Source: Rikenellaceae bacterium | Lineage (GTDB): Bacteria; Bacteroidota; Bacteroidia; Bacteroidales; Rikenellaceae | Length of the DNA: 64,000 nt | Assembly: GCA_015060015.1 (NCBI GenBank) | Contig: SUZG01000003.1 | Coordinates: forward strand, 1 to 64,000 | Reading direction: 5' to 3' | Shown here: one piece after another, positions 15,968 to 25,160 of the stretch | Position numbering within the stretch: position 1 is the stretch's first letter | Layout: the number at the start of each line of letters is the position of its first letter | Program-made: the position numbers and the translations under genes | The notes under the pieces: generated by a model | Told to the model about the DNA's origin: nothing | Database searches by the model: none | Seen by the model: the letters and a program-made list of their open reading frames with translations, nothing else

Positions 15968-18900
15968 ATGGAGATAAAAGAGAGAAAAAAGATTATGCAG
16001 GATTTTGTTCATCTTCACGTACATTCACAGTACTCTATTTTGGATGGTCAGGCGAGTATTCAACGTCTGGTCGATAAGGCTATTGCCGATGGTCAGCGTG
16101 GTATTGCACTCACCGACCACGGTAATATGTTTGGCGTGAAGGAGTTCTGGAACTATGTAAAGAAGAAGAACGGAGCCCGTCGCGACAAGGTCAAGGAGGT
16201 GAGCAAGGCGATTGCCAAGTTGCAAGAGGAGGTGGATGCCGAGCAGAGTACTTCGGAGGAGAAACTGACCGAGTTGGCACGCCTGAAAGCCGAGTTGGAT
16301 GCCCTGCCCAAAGAGGAGTTCAAGGGTATAATCGGCTGCGAGGTCTATGTTGCTCGCCGAGGCCTGCACTTCAAGGAGGGTAAGCCCGACCAGAGTGGTT
16401 ATCACCTTATATTGTTAGCGAAGAACAGCAAAGGCTACCACAACCTCATAAAGATAGTCTCGAAGGCGTGGACCGAGGGCTTCTATATGCGTCCCCGTAC
16501 CGACCGAGCAGAGCTGGAAAAGTATCACGAGGGGTTGATATGCTGCTCGGCCTGTCTGGGTGGTGAGATACCTCGCAAGATACAGGCTGGCGATATGGAG
16601 GCTGTGGAGGAGGCTATACAGTGGCATAAAAACCTCTTTAAGGAGGATTACTACCTCGAATTGCAGCTGCATAAGGCTACCGTTGAGAGGGCCAACCACG
16701 ACACCTACAAGGAGCAGCGGGCAGTGAATGAGCAGCTCATAGCGTTGGCTGCGAAGCATAACATCAAGCTCATCTGCACCAACGACGTTCACTTTGTGGA
16801 TGAGGAGCACGCCGAGGCTCACGACCGTCTGATTTGCCTCTCGACGAGCAAGGACCTTGACGACCCGAAGCGAATGCTCTACTCGAAGCAGGAGTGGATG
16901 AAGACGCGTCAGGAGATGAACGCCATATTTGAGGATATCCCCGAGGCGTTGAGCAACACGATTGAGATATGTAACAAGGTGGAGAGCTACTCCATCGACC
17001 ACTCCCCTATTATGCCCAACTTTGAGATTCCGGCAGAGTTCGGCACCGAGGAGGAGTATCGTGCCCGCCTCTCGAAGGAGGACCTCTTCAACGAGTTTAC
17101 GCGTGACGAGAATGGCAATGTGGTGATGGAGGAGGCCGAGGCCCACAAGAAGATTGAGAAGCTGGGAGGCTACGATAAGCTCTATCGCATTAAGTTTGAG
17201 GCCGACTACTTGGCACACCTCACGATGATAGGAGCCCGAAAACGCTACGGCGACCCGCTGTCGCAGGAGGTCGAGGAGAGATTGAGGTTCGAGCTTCATA
17301 TTATGAAGACGATGGGTTTTCCGGGTTACTTCCTTATCGTGCAGGACTTCATTGCGGCGGCACGCGAGCAGCTGGATGTGTCGGTAGGCCCGGGTCGTGG
17401 TTCGGCAGCCGGCTCGGCTGTGGCATATTGCTTGGGTATCACGCAGATAGACCCTATAAAGTACGATTTGCTGTTTGAGAGATTCCTGAACCCTGACCGT
17501 ATCTCGCTGCCCGATATCGACATCGACTTCGACGATGATGGTCGCGGTCGCGTGCTTAACTGGGTGACGCAGAAGTATGGCAAGGAGAAGGTTGCCCACA
17601 TCATCACCTATGGCACAATGGCGACGAAGATGGCATTGAAGGATGTTGCCCGCGTGCAGAAGTTGCCACTGGCGGAGTCTGACCGCCTGTGTAAGTTGGT
17701 ACCCGACCGTATTCAGGACCCCAACGACAAGGATAAAACGCTGAAAATAAACCTCAAAAACGCTATCTCGGCCGTGCCGGAGTTGAAGGCTGCCGAGGAG
17801 TCGGCTGACCCCATAATGCACGATACTATCAAGTATGCCAAGATGTTGGAGGGTAACGTGCGAGGTACGGGAGTACACGCCTGCGGTACGATTATATGTC
17901 GTGACGACATCACCGACTGGGTACCTGTCAGCACCGCTGACGACAAGGAGACGGGCGAGAAGATGCTCGTGACGCAGTATGAGGGTGCTGTGATTGAGGA
18001 TACGGGACTTATCAAGATGGACTTCCTCGGCTTGAAGACCCTCTCGATTATCAAGGATGCCGTAGCCAACGTCAAGGCTACAAGAGGCATAGATATCGAC
18101 ATCGACACCATCGATATTAATGACCCTGCGACCTATAAGCTCTATTGCGAGGGCCGCACCTCGGGTACGTTCCAGTTTGAGTCGGCGGGTATGCAGAAGT
18201 ACCTGCGTGAGTTGAAGCCCTCGACCTTCGAGGATTTGATTGCGATGAATGCCCTCTATCGTCCGGGCCCGATGGACTACATCCCCGACTTTATCGACCG
18301 CAAGCACGGCCGTAAGCCTATCGTCTACGATATCCCCATTATGGAGCAGTATCTGAAAGATACCTATGGCATTACGGTCTATCAGGAGCAGGTGATGCTT
18401 CTGTCGCGTCTGCTGGGTGGCTTCACGCGAGGCGAGAGTGATACGCTGCGTAAGGCTATGGGTAAGAAGATTAAGTCGAAGCTGGACGAGTTGAAGCCCA
18501 AGTTCATCGCAGGCGGACAGGCCAATGGCCACGATGCGAAGGTGTTGGAGAAGATTTGGGCCGACTGGGAGAAGTTCGCTTCGTATGCCTTCAATAAGTC
18601 GCACGCAACATGCTACTCGTGGGTGGCCTATCAGACGGCCTACTTGAAGGCGAACTATCCGTCAGAGTATATGGCGGCGGTGTTGAGCCGAAACCTTGCC
18701 GACATAAAGACCATCACACTCTATATGACCGAGTGCAAGCAGATGGGTATCAAGGTTGCGGGTCCCGATGTGAATGAGTCGGTTGTGAACTTCTCGGCAA
18801 ACAAGGCGGGCGACATACGCTTCGGTCTGGCGGCCATAAAGGGTGTCGGCGAGGCTGCCGTGCAGGCTATCATCGACGAGAGAGAACGCGGCGGAGAGTT

Positions 18901-19837
18901 CAAGAGCATCTACGACTTTGTGCAGCGTGTCAATTTCAATGTCGTGAACCGCAAGTGTATGGAGAACATCGCCTATGCGGGTGGTTTTGACTCCATTACC
19001 GACTTCCCTCGCTGTAAGTTCTTCGCCGAAGACCTACGCAATGCAGGTGCGGCGACCTACCTCGAACAGCTCGTACACTATGGTCAGCGAGTGCAGCAGG
19101 AGAAGATGAACGCCCAGCAGAGCCTCTTTGGTGGTGGCGGTATGGTTGATATTCAGCCCCCTACCTTGCCCGTTGTCGAGGAGTGGAATCCGTTGCAGGT
19201 GTTGAAGAAGGAGAGAGAGATGATTGGCCTCTATCTGTCGGCACACCCGCTGGACGAGTATAAGATGATTCTCAACCATATGTGCCGCACCAAGCTGTCA
19301 GATTTGGACCGCTTGGAGGAGCTTAATGGTCAGGAGATTGCCGTTGCGGGCGTTGTTACGTCGGTGCAGAACCTCACCTCGAAGACGGGTCGCAACTGGG
19401 GTCGCTTCACGTTGGAGGACTACGAGGGCACCTCACGCGAGTTCTCACTCTTTGGCAAGGATTATGAGAACCTCCGCACGTTCCTCTATCAGGACTATTT
19501 CCTTATGGTCAAGGGTAAGGTGCAGCCGCGACCTTATCGTGAGCCTGCCGAGTTGGAGTTCAAGATTTTGTCGATGGTGCAGCTCGCGGAGCTACGCGAC
19601 AATATGATTAAGGAGTTGCACATCACACTGCCCGTGAATGAGCTTGTGGATAGCTTCTTGGAGGAGTTTGTCGGCAAGATTAAGGCCAATAAGGGCAATA
19701 CGCTGCTGCGTATGTCGGTTGTGAGCCGCGAGAATGGTGTCAATGTGAATCTCTACTCACGCCGCTACAAGGTGGCACTGACGACCGACTTGGTAGAGTT
19801 CTTGGATAGAAACGAGATAAAATATTCATTATCATAA
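15968..19837 (+). CDS. dnaE: DNA polymerase III alpha subunit
   Basis: The replicative polymerase, up to 1289 residues. The PHP domain starts at HLHVHSQYS; a later ATG at 15995 (MQDFVHLH) with a purine-rich upstream stretch is at least as likely a start. A charged helical insertion in the PHP domain (about 70-115) looks normal for Bacteroidota. The catalytic PDIDIDFDDDGRG lies near 515-527, with GPGRGSAAGS before it. The helix-hairpin-helix, OB-fold (about 1110-1190) and C-terminal part are complete. trxA follows after 21 nt. Confidence 0.96.
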   Translation: MEIKERKKIMQDFVHLHVHSQYSILDGQASIQRLVDKAIADGQRGIALTDHGNMFGVKEFWNYVKKKNGARRDKVKEVSKAIAKLQEEVDAEQSTSEEKLTELARLKAELDALPKEEFKGIIGCEVYVARRGLHFKEGKPDQSGYHLILLAKNSKGYHNLIKIVSKAWTEGFYMRPRTDRAELEKYHEGLICCSACLGGEIPRKIQAGDMEAVEEAIQWHKNLFKEDYYLELQLHKATVERANHDTYKEQRAVNEQLIALAAKHNIKLICTNDVHFVDEEHAEAHDRLICLSTSKDLDDPKRMLYSKQEWMKTRQEMNAIFEDIPEALSNTIEICNKVESYSIDHSPIMPNFEIPAEFGTEEEYRARLSKEDLFNEFTRDENGNVVMEEAEAHKKIEKLGGYDKLYRIKFEADYLAHLTMIGARKRYGDPLSQEVEERLRFELHIMKTMGFPGYFLIVQDFIAAAREQLDVSVGPGRGSAAGSAVAYCLGITQIDPIKYDLLFERFLNPDRISLPDIDIDFDDDGRGRVLNWVTQKYGKEKVAHIITYGTMATKMALKDVARVQKLPLAESDRLCKLVPDRIQDPNDKDKTLKINLKNAISAVPELKAAEESADPIMHDTIKYAKMLEGNVRGTGVHACGTIICRDDITDWVPVSTADDKETGEKMLVTQYEGAVIEDTGLIKMDFLGLKTLSIIKDAVANVKATRGIDIDIDTIDINDPATYKLYCEGRTSGTFQFESAGMQKYLRELKPSTFEDLIAMNALYRPGPMDYIPDFIDRKHGRKPIVYDIPIMEQYLKDTYGITVYQEQVMLLSRLLGGFTRGESDTLRKAMGKKIKSKLDELKPKFIAGGQANGHDAKVLEKIWADWEKFASYAFNKSHATCYSWVAYQTAYLKANYPSEYMAAVLSRNLADIKTITLYMTECKQMGIKVAGPDVNESVVNFSANKAGDIRFGLAAIKGVGEAAVQAIIDERERGGEFKSIYDFVQRVNFNVVNRKCMENIAYAGGFDSITDFPRCKFFAEDLRNAGAATYLEQLVHYGQRVQQEKMNAQQSLFGGGGMVDIQPPTLPVVEEWNPLQVLKKEREMIGLYLSAHPLDEYKMILNHMCRTKLSDLDRLEELNGQEIAVAGVVTSVQNLTSKTGRNWGRFTLEDYEGTSREFSLFGKDYENLRTFLYQDYFLMVKGKVQPRPYREPAELEFKILSMVQLAELRDNMIKELHITLPVNELVDSFLEEFVGKIKANKGNTLLRMSVVSRENGVNVNLYSRRYKVALTTDLVEFLDRNEIKYSLS

Positions 19838-19858
19838 ACAATTAAAACATTAAGAGTT

Positions 19859-20173
19859 ATGGCATTAGCAATTACAAACGAGAATTATGAGGCTTTGATG
19901 GCCTCTGGTCAGCCCGTAGTTATCGACTTCTGGGCAGAATGGTGTGGTCCCTGTCGTATGGTTGGCCCAATCATCGACGAGTTGGCAGCAGAGTATGAGG
20001 GTAAGGTCGTAATCGGCAAGTGTGATGTCGATTCTTGCGACGATATCGTGTCGCAGTATCGCGTCCGCAACATCCCTACCATTGTCTTTATCAAGGGTGG
20101 CGAGGTTGTCGATAAGGTGGTAGGTGCTACCAGCAAGGATACCTTGAAGGCAAAGGTCGAGGCCCTGCTGTAA
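19859..20173 (+). CDS. trxA: Thioredoxin
   Basis: A 104-residue cytoplasmic thioredoxin with active site WCGPC (about 28-32) and the cis-proline region NIPTIVFIKGG. It reduces disulfides of many targets, including ribonucleotide reductase in most bacteria. It ends the dnaE transcript and is followed by a strong terminator. Confidence 0.96.
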   Translation: MALAITNENYEALMASGQPVVIDFWAEWCGPCRMVGPIIDELAAEYEGKVVIGKCDVDSCDDIVSQYRVRNIPTIVFIKGGEVVDKVVGATSKDTLKAKVEALL

Positions 20174-20192
20174 GAGATTGGAAAATCTGAAT

Positions 20193-20230
20193 AAATAAGA
20201 CGGAGTCCAAATGTGGGTTCCGTCTTATTT
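20193..20230 (+). terminator. Terminator of dnaE-trxA
   Basis: A 12-bp perfect stem AAATAAGACGGA (20193-20204) with TCCGTCTTATTT (20219-20230). Confidence 0.8.
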
Positions 20231-20259
20231 GTTGCATCTATATTGTAAGTAATGCGGGT

Positions 20260-20393
20260 TACCTTTGCGAGGTGGATGTGTTAGTGAATTTAGGGAAGAT
20301 AGTGAATTTAAGGAGGTATTGGGCTATTTATCCCTAAATTCTCTAATCTCACTAAACTCCCTAAATAGTTACAAGCGTTACATGGGTGTAACG
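20260..20393 (+). repeat. Intergenic inverted-repeat block, possible small RNA
   Basis: Two near-identical units, TTAGTGAATTTAGGGA (20281-20296) and ATAGTGAATTTAAGGA (20299-20314), are mirrored by inverted copies at 20331-20346 and 20349-20368, so the block can fold into a long imperfect hairpin with a short loop. A second perfect hairpin, CGTTACA tggg TGTAACG, sits at 20376-20393. A -7-like box TACCTTTG lies just upstream at 20260-20267. No convincing ORF spans it. It could be a small RNA or the relic of a miniature transposable element. Confidence 0.5.
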
Positions 20394-20415
20394 GCTGTAA
20401 ACTCCTTGCAGGCAA

Positions 20416-20445
20416 CAAAAAAGGAGTCAGGCAAAGCCCAACTCC
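20416..20445 (-). terminator. Terminator of htpG
   Basis: GGAGT-GGC/GCC-ACTCC interrupted stem (20423-20445), followed on the minus strand by a T run (20416-20422), 28 nt beyond the htpG stop. Confidence 0.7.
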
Positions 20446-20472
20446 CCTACTATTAACTCCTCGCTTCGGTCG

Positions 20473-22533
20473 TTACTTCTCAATCAGCGTGATGCTGCGT
20501 TGGATGAAGTCCGAGAGCATCTTGCCTTTGAGCATACCATTCGAGAGCAACGCAAGGTCGATAATCTGACGCACCAGCTTGTTCTGTGTGCCTATCTCTC
20601 GCAGGCGGGTGTTGCGTTCGTCACGCAGCAGGACAACCTTTCGTGACAGCTCCTCACGCATCGTCTTCTCCTCCGCAGTGAGTTCCTCCTCCTTCTTATC
20701 CTTCACAACCTCCTCGAAGCGGCGTTCCTCAGCCTCGGCGGCGTCAATCTTCTTTGTTATAGACTTCAACTTATCGCCGTACTCCGCCTCGACGCTGCCC
20801 AGAATGTCGATAACAATAGGATGGTTGCCATTCACTGCGATAGTGAAGTTGTCGGGCATCTGCCCATAGAACTGGCTCATACCGCCACCGCTGACCTTCG
20901 CCATCTCCTTCATACGACGCATAAACTCGTTCTGTGTGATAACCACAGGTGCATCGTCTGCGGCCATAGGCTCAAACGATATGGTGTATGTAATCTTCTC
21001 ATCCTGCGGCATCTGACTCTCAAAGACGGGACGCATCAAATCCTGCTGTGCCTCGCTGAGTGACATCGACATCTGCTCTCGCTTCTGTATGAGCTTATCT
21101 ATCACGTCGCTATCGACACGCACGAAACGCACCGCTTCGTTCTTCGACTCATAGTAGTTGATGTAGTGGTTATCCAGCGGGCCGTTCATCTCCAGCACAT
21201 CGTAGCCCTTCGCCTTGGCAGACTCCACAAACGGATGCTTGTCGATGGGGTCATCCACATAGAGGAGTATGATTTTATCGTTCTTGTCGGTCTGGTTAGC
21301 CTTGACCATCTCGACATACTCTGCGGGCGTGAAGTACTTCTCGGAGGTCGATTTCAGCAGCATAAAGTCCTGTGCCTTCTCGGCGAACTTCTCGTCGGTG
21401 AGTATTCCGTACTGTATGAAGACCTTCAAGTCGTCCCACTTCTGCTCGTACTCCGCACGCATAGTCGTAAAGAGCTCCTTCAAGCGGTCAGCCACCTTGC
21501 GGGTGATGTAACCCGAAATCTTCTTCACGTTAGAGTCACTCTGCAAGTAACTGCGTGATACGTTCAGCGGGATGTCTGGCGAGTCAATCACGCCGTGCAG
21601 CAGCGTGAGATACTCCGGCACGATGCCCTCCACCTGGTCGGTCACGAAGACCTGATTGCAGTAGAGCTGAATCTTGTTCTTCTGCAGCTCGAAGCTCTGG
21701 TTAATCTTCGGGAAGTAGAGGATACCCGTCAGGTTGAACGGATAGTCGATATTCATATGGATATAGAACAGCGGCTCGTCACTCATTGGGTATAGCTCGC
21801 TGTAAAAGGCCTTGTACTGCTCCTCGGTGATGTCTGTGGGCTTGCGGGTCCACAAGGGGTTGGTGTCGTTGATGATGTTGTCCTTGTCGGTCGCGACATA
21901 CTTGCCATCCTTCCACTCCTTGACCTTGCCGAAGGCTATGGCTACGGGCAGGAAGTGGCAATACTTCTTCAACAGCTCATCCACCTTCTGCTCCTCGCAG
22001 TACTCGTTGCACTCCTCCGAGATGTGCAGCACGATGGATGTACCTCGCTGACGCTTCTCCTCTAACTCCTCCATCTCGTACTCCGGTGAGCCGTCACACA
22101 CCCAATGCACCGAGGGGGCATCCTCCTTGTATGACTGGGTGAAAATTTCCACCTTGTCGGCAACCATAAACGATGAGTAGAAGCCCAGACCGAAGTGACC
22201 GATGATAGCCTGGTCCTTATACTTGGCCAGAAACTCCTCGGCTCCCGAGAAGGCTATCTGGTTGATGTAACGTTCAATCTCGTCGGCGGTCATACCTATA
22301 CCTCGGTCGGTGATTGTGAGGGTCTTTTTGTCGGTATCTACCGCAATGTGAATGGTCATATCGCCCAGCTCGCCCGTTGCTTCACCCTTCGATGAGAGTG
22401 TCGTGAGCTTCTGCGTGGCATCCACAGCGTTTGACACCAGCTCACGCAGGAAGATTTCGTGGTCCGAGTAGAGGAATTTCTTAATCACGGGGAAGATATT
22501 CTCCGTTGTTACTCCAATTTTTCCGTTTTTCAT
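20473..22533 (-). CDS. htpG: Molecular chaperone HtpG (Hsp90)
   Basis: A 686-residue cytoplasmic Hsp90 homologue. The GHKL ATPase domain shows ELVSNAVDA, DRGIGMT and GHFGLGFYS; the middle domain includes the catalytic-loop Arg region NVSRSYLQ; the C-terminal dimerisation domain is full length. It is a single-gene unit with its own terminator. No clear promoter box of the consensus type is visible upstream, which would fit a heat-shock or otherwise regulated promoter, but this is inference. Confidence 0.96.
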   Translation of the reverse strand: MKNGKIGVTTENIFPVIKKFLYSDHEIFLRELVSNAVDATQKLTTLSSKGEATGELGDMTIHIAVDTDKKTLTITDRGIGMTADEIERYINQIAFSGAEEFLAKYKDQAIIGHFGLGFYSSFMVADKVEIFTQSYKEDAPSVHWVCDGSPEYEMEELEEKRQRGTSIVLHISEECNEYCEEQKVDELLKKYCHFLPVAIAFGKVKEWKDGKYVATDKDNIINDTNPLWTRKPTDITEEQYKAFYSELYPMSDEPLFYIHMNIDYPFNLTGILYFPKINQSFELQKNKIQLYCNQVFVTDQVEGIVPEYLTLLHGVIDSPDIPLNVSRSYLQSDSNVKKISGYITRKVADRLKELFTTMRAEYEQKWDDLKVFIQYGILTDEKFAEKAQDFMLLKSTSEKYFTPAEYVEMVKANQTDKNDKIILLYVDDPIDKHPFVESAKAKGYDVLEMNGPLDNHYINYYESKNEAVRFVRVDSDVIDKLIQKREQMSMSLSEAQQDLMRPVFESQMPQDEKITYTISFEPMAADDAPVVITQNEFMRRMKEMAKVSGGGMSQFYGQMPDNFTIAVNGNHPIVIDILGSVEAEYGDKLKSITKKIDAAEAEERRFEEVVKDKKEEELTAEEKTMREELSRKVVLLRDERNTRLREIGTQNKLVRQIIDLALLSNGMLKGKMLSDFIQRSITLIEK

Positions 22534-22660
22534 AGTCGTATATTGTTTTGTTTATTTCGTTTCCCGACATAGACACAAACCCTATGCCAGCGACTGCAAT
22601 GTGTCATTTTGTCAGTCACCGGAGGCGGCGTGTCATAAAAAAGATGAAAAGCTGTCAGCC

Positions 22661-23305
22661 CTATGACTCCTTACGCTGCATATATAGCACCGTAAAGATG
22701 GCTTGTGCGGCGTAGTAGGTGGGCATAATCAGAGCTGTGGCATAAGGTAGCTTTTGGACAAAGCCGTAGGCTATCACCCCGTCGGAGAAGATGAAAAGCA
22801 GTGCCGCTGCGATATACCAGCCGCTGTGCCTACGCTGTTGGAGTATGGCCGATGCAGCCATAAGCCAGATGATGATACCATATATAATAATAGCTCGGCT
22901 GAACGTAGGCTCTGCGATGTGTGATGCGACAAACCTCAAATAGAAGCCAACAGCAACGCCTATGCCCACGATGGCTACTATCTTCGCCGGAGAGAATTTT
23001 CGCTTGGGCAGGAAGTCGCAAATGAAGAATATGTGAGCAACGGCAAACATCGACACTTGCAGCAGGAAGTCATCAACCGCACCGGCATAGTCGCCAAGTG
23101 TGGAGAATGCCAATGCCAGCGGTATAGACCAGCCGCCGTGACGACGACGCATAAAGCAGAGTGTGGCGGCAAAGAGTGTGGGCAAGGCAATGACGATGCC
23201 GAAAATATTGTCCCAGCAATAGTGCTGGACAAAGTATATGGCCGCAAGGATGGTGTATGCCACCATTGCCAATGTGATAAACCCTTTACTGCTGAATTGT
23301 CGCAT
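22661..23305 (-). CDS. YhhN-family (lysoplasmalogenase-like) membrane protein
   Basis: A 214-residue protein with about seven or eight hydrophobic segments covering nearly its whole length. FSTLGDY near 68-74 and LLFIFSDGVIA near 171-181 match the conserved acidic motifs of the YhhN/TMEM86 family, whose characterised members hydrolyse lysoplasmalogen. Last gene of the dnaN run, 11 nt after the thioesterase; both could act on lipids, but that is inference. Confidence 0.8.
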   Translation of the reverse strand: MRQFSSKGFITLAMVAYTILAAIYFVQHYCWDNIFGIVIALPTLFAATLCFMRRRHGGWSIPLALAFSTLGDYAGAVDDFLLQVSMFAVAHIFFICDFLPKRKFSPAKIVAIVGIGVAVGFYLRFVASHIAEPTFSRAIIIYGIIIWLMAASAILQQRRHSGWYIAAALLFIFSDGVIAYGFVQKLPYATALIMPTYYAAQAIFTVLYMQRKES

Positions 23306-23316
23306 ATTCTCTCTCT

Positions 23317-23742
23317 TTACACATTACATCTCGTGATATACTCCTCCAAAGTCGATACAAACCACTCCGGAGCACGACACGGACGACGACTCTCGGCGTG
23401 CATAAAGCCAAGCGTTACGGAGCCTTGGTTTATCAGTCTGCCGGCCTCGTTATAGACCTCGCTGCGAATCACCAGACGAGCCGAAGGCATCTCGTCAAGC
23501 GAGACCCTGATGGTCAGCACCTCGTCATAGAGTGCCGGCCACAGATACTTGGAGTGTACCTCAATGATGGGCGACATAATGCCCCGCCTCTCTATCTCGG
23601 CGTATGTGAGCCCCATATCGCGAAGCCACTCGGTGCGAGCCTTCTCGTAGAGTACAATGTAGTTCGAGTGGTGCATAATACCCATCTGGTCGGTATCCTT
23701 ATAGGCTACACGCACCTTATGCTCGTATGTGATTAAAGCCAT
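23317..23742 (-). CDS. Acyl-CoA thioesterase, YbgC/4HBT family
   Basis: A 141-residue single hotdog-fold protein. The motif DTDQMGIMHHSNY (about 16-28), with the catalytic Asp and the HHSNY segment, is diagnostic of the YbgC/FadM type. These hydrolyse acyl-CoA thioesters in the cytoplasm. It starts 16 nt after the RibF-like gene. Substrate chain length cannot be read from the sequence. Confidence 0.88.
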   Translation of the reverse strand: MALITYEHKVRVAYKDTDQMGIMHHSNYIVLYEKARTEWLRDMGLTYAEIERRGIMSPIIEVHSKYLWPALYDEVLTIRVSLDEMPSARLVIRSEVYNEAGRLINQGSVTLGFMHAESRRPCRAPEWFVSTLEEYITRCNV

Positions 23743-23758
23743 ATAATCAGTCGTTTAG

Positions 23759-24496
23759 CTATATTATCTCAATTGTTGCTTTACCTCGTGGTGTGATATC
23801 CTTCGGTAAAGACAATCCTCGTGCCGAGGCTATCGTCAGCGTTGTTGTGCAATCTCCAATCCTTACATCATAAACACCTTCGGGCGGCAGTAGCTTATGA
23901 GGGCCCACATCTGTAACCGTGCCATCGTCCTGAATAGTGCCTACGACGATGTAGGGGTGTGCGAGCAACTGCGTGGCCTTCTCAATCATACCCAGCGATA
24001 TGGCCTGACGGATGATTGTCGAGCTCACCTTGCTCTGGGCAACCTGCTGTTGCTCAACCATATAAATCTCCATCTCGTCACGCGATTCGAGGTAGTTGTA
24101 ATCACCCTCCTTCTTATGCCCAAAGCGGTGATTATACCCTACCACCATACACTTGATGCCCCACTGGGCTATGTCGGCGAGGAACTCCTGTGGCGACTTC
24201 TGGCTGAACTCGGTAGTGAACGGGATTATAATGACATTGTCTATGCCGAACTGCTCCAACAGCAACAGCTTCTCCTCCAAGCTCGTTATCAGCTGCATCC
24301 TCTCGCCCGTACCCAGCACATAACGCGGATGTGGCTCAAAGGTCAGCACAACACTCTCGCCCGACCTCTCGCCTGCCAGCGAGCATACTCTTCGCAGCAG
24401 CTCCTGATGACCGCTATGCAGGCCGTCAAACGAGCCCATCGTGGCTACGGCGTTGTGAAACGTCGGTATATTCTCTAAATCTCTATATATCTGCAT
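23759..24496 (-). CDS. ribF: RibF-like FAD synthetase with shortened C-terminus
   Basis: A 245-residue protein whose first 190 residues match the FMN adenylyltransferase domain of bifunctional RibF: MGSFDGLHSGHQ (20-31), GYNHRFGHKKEGD and the SSTIIR substrate loop (about 158-163). Typical RibF has about 310 residues and a riboflavin kinase domain that includes a GFPTAN segment; here only some 60 residues remain after the adenylyltransferase domain and that motif is missing. So either only FAD synthesis is kept, or this is a diverged paralogue of a complete RibF elsewhere. Sits 12 nt after rex. Confidence 0.8.
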   Translation of the reverse strand: MQIYRDLENIPTFHNAVATMGSFDGLHSGHQELLRRVCSLAGERSGESVVLTFEPHPRYVLGTGERMQLITSLEEKLLLLEQFGIDNVIIIPFTTEFSQKSPQEFLADIAQWGIKCMVVGYNHRFGHKKEGDYNYLESRDEMEIYMVEQQQVAQSKVSSTIIRQAISLGMIEKATQLLAHPYIVVGTIQDDGTVTDVGPHKLLPPEGVYDVRIGDCTTTLTIASARGLSLPKDITPRGKATIEII

Positions 24497-24508
24497 AATG
24501 CGGGATTA

Positions 24509-25159
24509 CTAATTTTTGTCGCCCATATCATCACTCTCCTTGACAAAGTAGGCTACCTTTTCGAATATTGTCGTGATGTCGTAGTTCTCTGCCGCGATGC
24601 CCTGCGGGAAGTGTAACGGCGTAGATGTGAAGTTAAGCACGCCCTTTATACCTGCATTGATAATCGGCACGACTAACGAAGGTGCCACGCGTGAGGGCGA
24701 TGATATAACCACGATGCTTATGTCCGAAGCCTCGACAATCTCCTCAAAGCGATCCATATGGTAGCACGGTATGCCGTCAATGTCGCAATCCACCTTATCG
24801 GGTGCAATGTCAAAGGCGGCCGTAACACGCAGTTTCAGCCCCTTGCCATTGAGATATTTGGCGATAGCCCTGCCCAGATGACCCATACCTATAACGGCAA
24901 TATTCATTGCACTCTCGCTGTCGAGAATGCCATTGATGAAATCTATGAGAGTCTTTACGTCATAACCCTTCTTCGTGTCGCTGGAAAAGCCTATGAGCAT
25001 CAGGTCGCGACGCACCTGCACAGCCGTAATGCCGTGAATGCCAGCCAGAACGTGCGAGAAGATATGCGTGATGCCCCGCTTATGGCACGACAGCAGCGTG
25101 CGGCGGTACTCACTCAACCTCTCGATGGTCTTTTCGGGTATGCTGTTTATGCTCGCCAT
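24509..25159 (-). CDS. rex: Redox-sensing transcriptional repressor Rex
   Basis: A 216-residue repressor with an N-terminal winged-helix domain (IPEKTIERLSEYRR at 7-20; VQVRRDLMLIG) and a Rossmann domain binding NADH (IGMGHLGRA, 90-98), with the C-terminal domain-swap helix. Rex senses the NADH/NAD ratio and represses fermentation and respiration genes in many bacteria. Here it lies inside a seven-gene run between a LysM protein (1-nt gap) and the RibF-like FAD synthetase (12-nt gap). No Rex operator palindrome was obvious nearby. Confidence 0.95.
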   Translation of the reverse strand: MASINSIPEKTIERLSEYRRTLLSCHKRGITHIFSHVLAGIHGITAVQVRRDLMLIGFSSDTKKGYDVKTLIDFINGILDSESAMNIAVIGMGHLGRAIAKYLNGKGLKLRVTAAFDIAPDKVDCDIDGIPCYHMDRFEEIVEASDISIVVISSPSRVAPSLVVPIINAGIKGVLNFTSTPLHFPQGIAAENYDITTIFEKVAYFVKESDDMGDKN

Positions 25160-25160
25160 A

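Noticed and set aside
16415..18604. A 729-codon open frame on the minus strand inside dnaE
   Set aside because: It is the mirror of a long GC-rich gene with strong family motifs; composition is Leu/Arg/His-rich and shows no domain.
20265..20456. A 63-codon open frame over the trxA-htpG intergenic region
   Set aside because: Its repeated Ser-Leu-Asn segments come from the inverted DNA repeat, there is no start signal, and it overlaps terminators.
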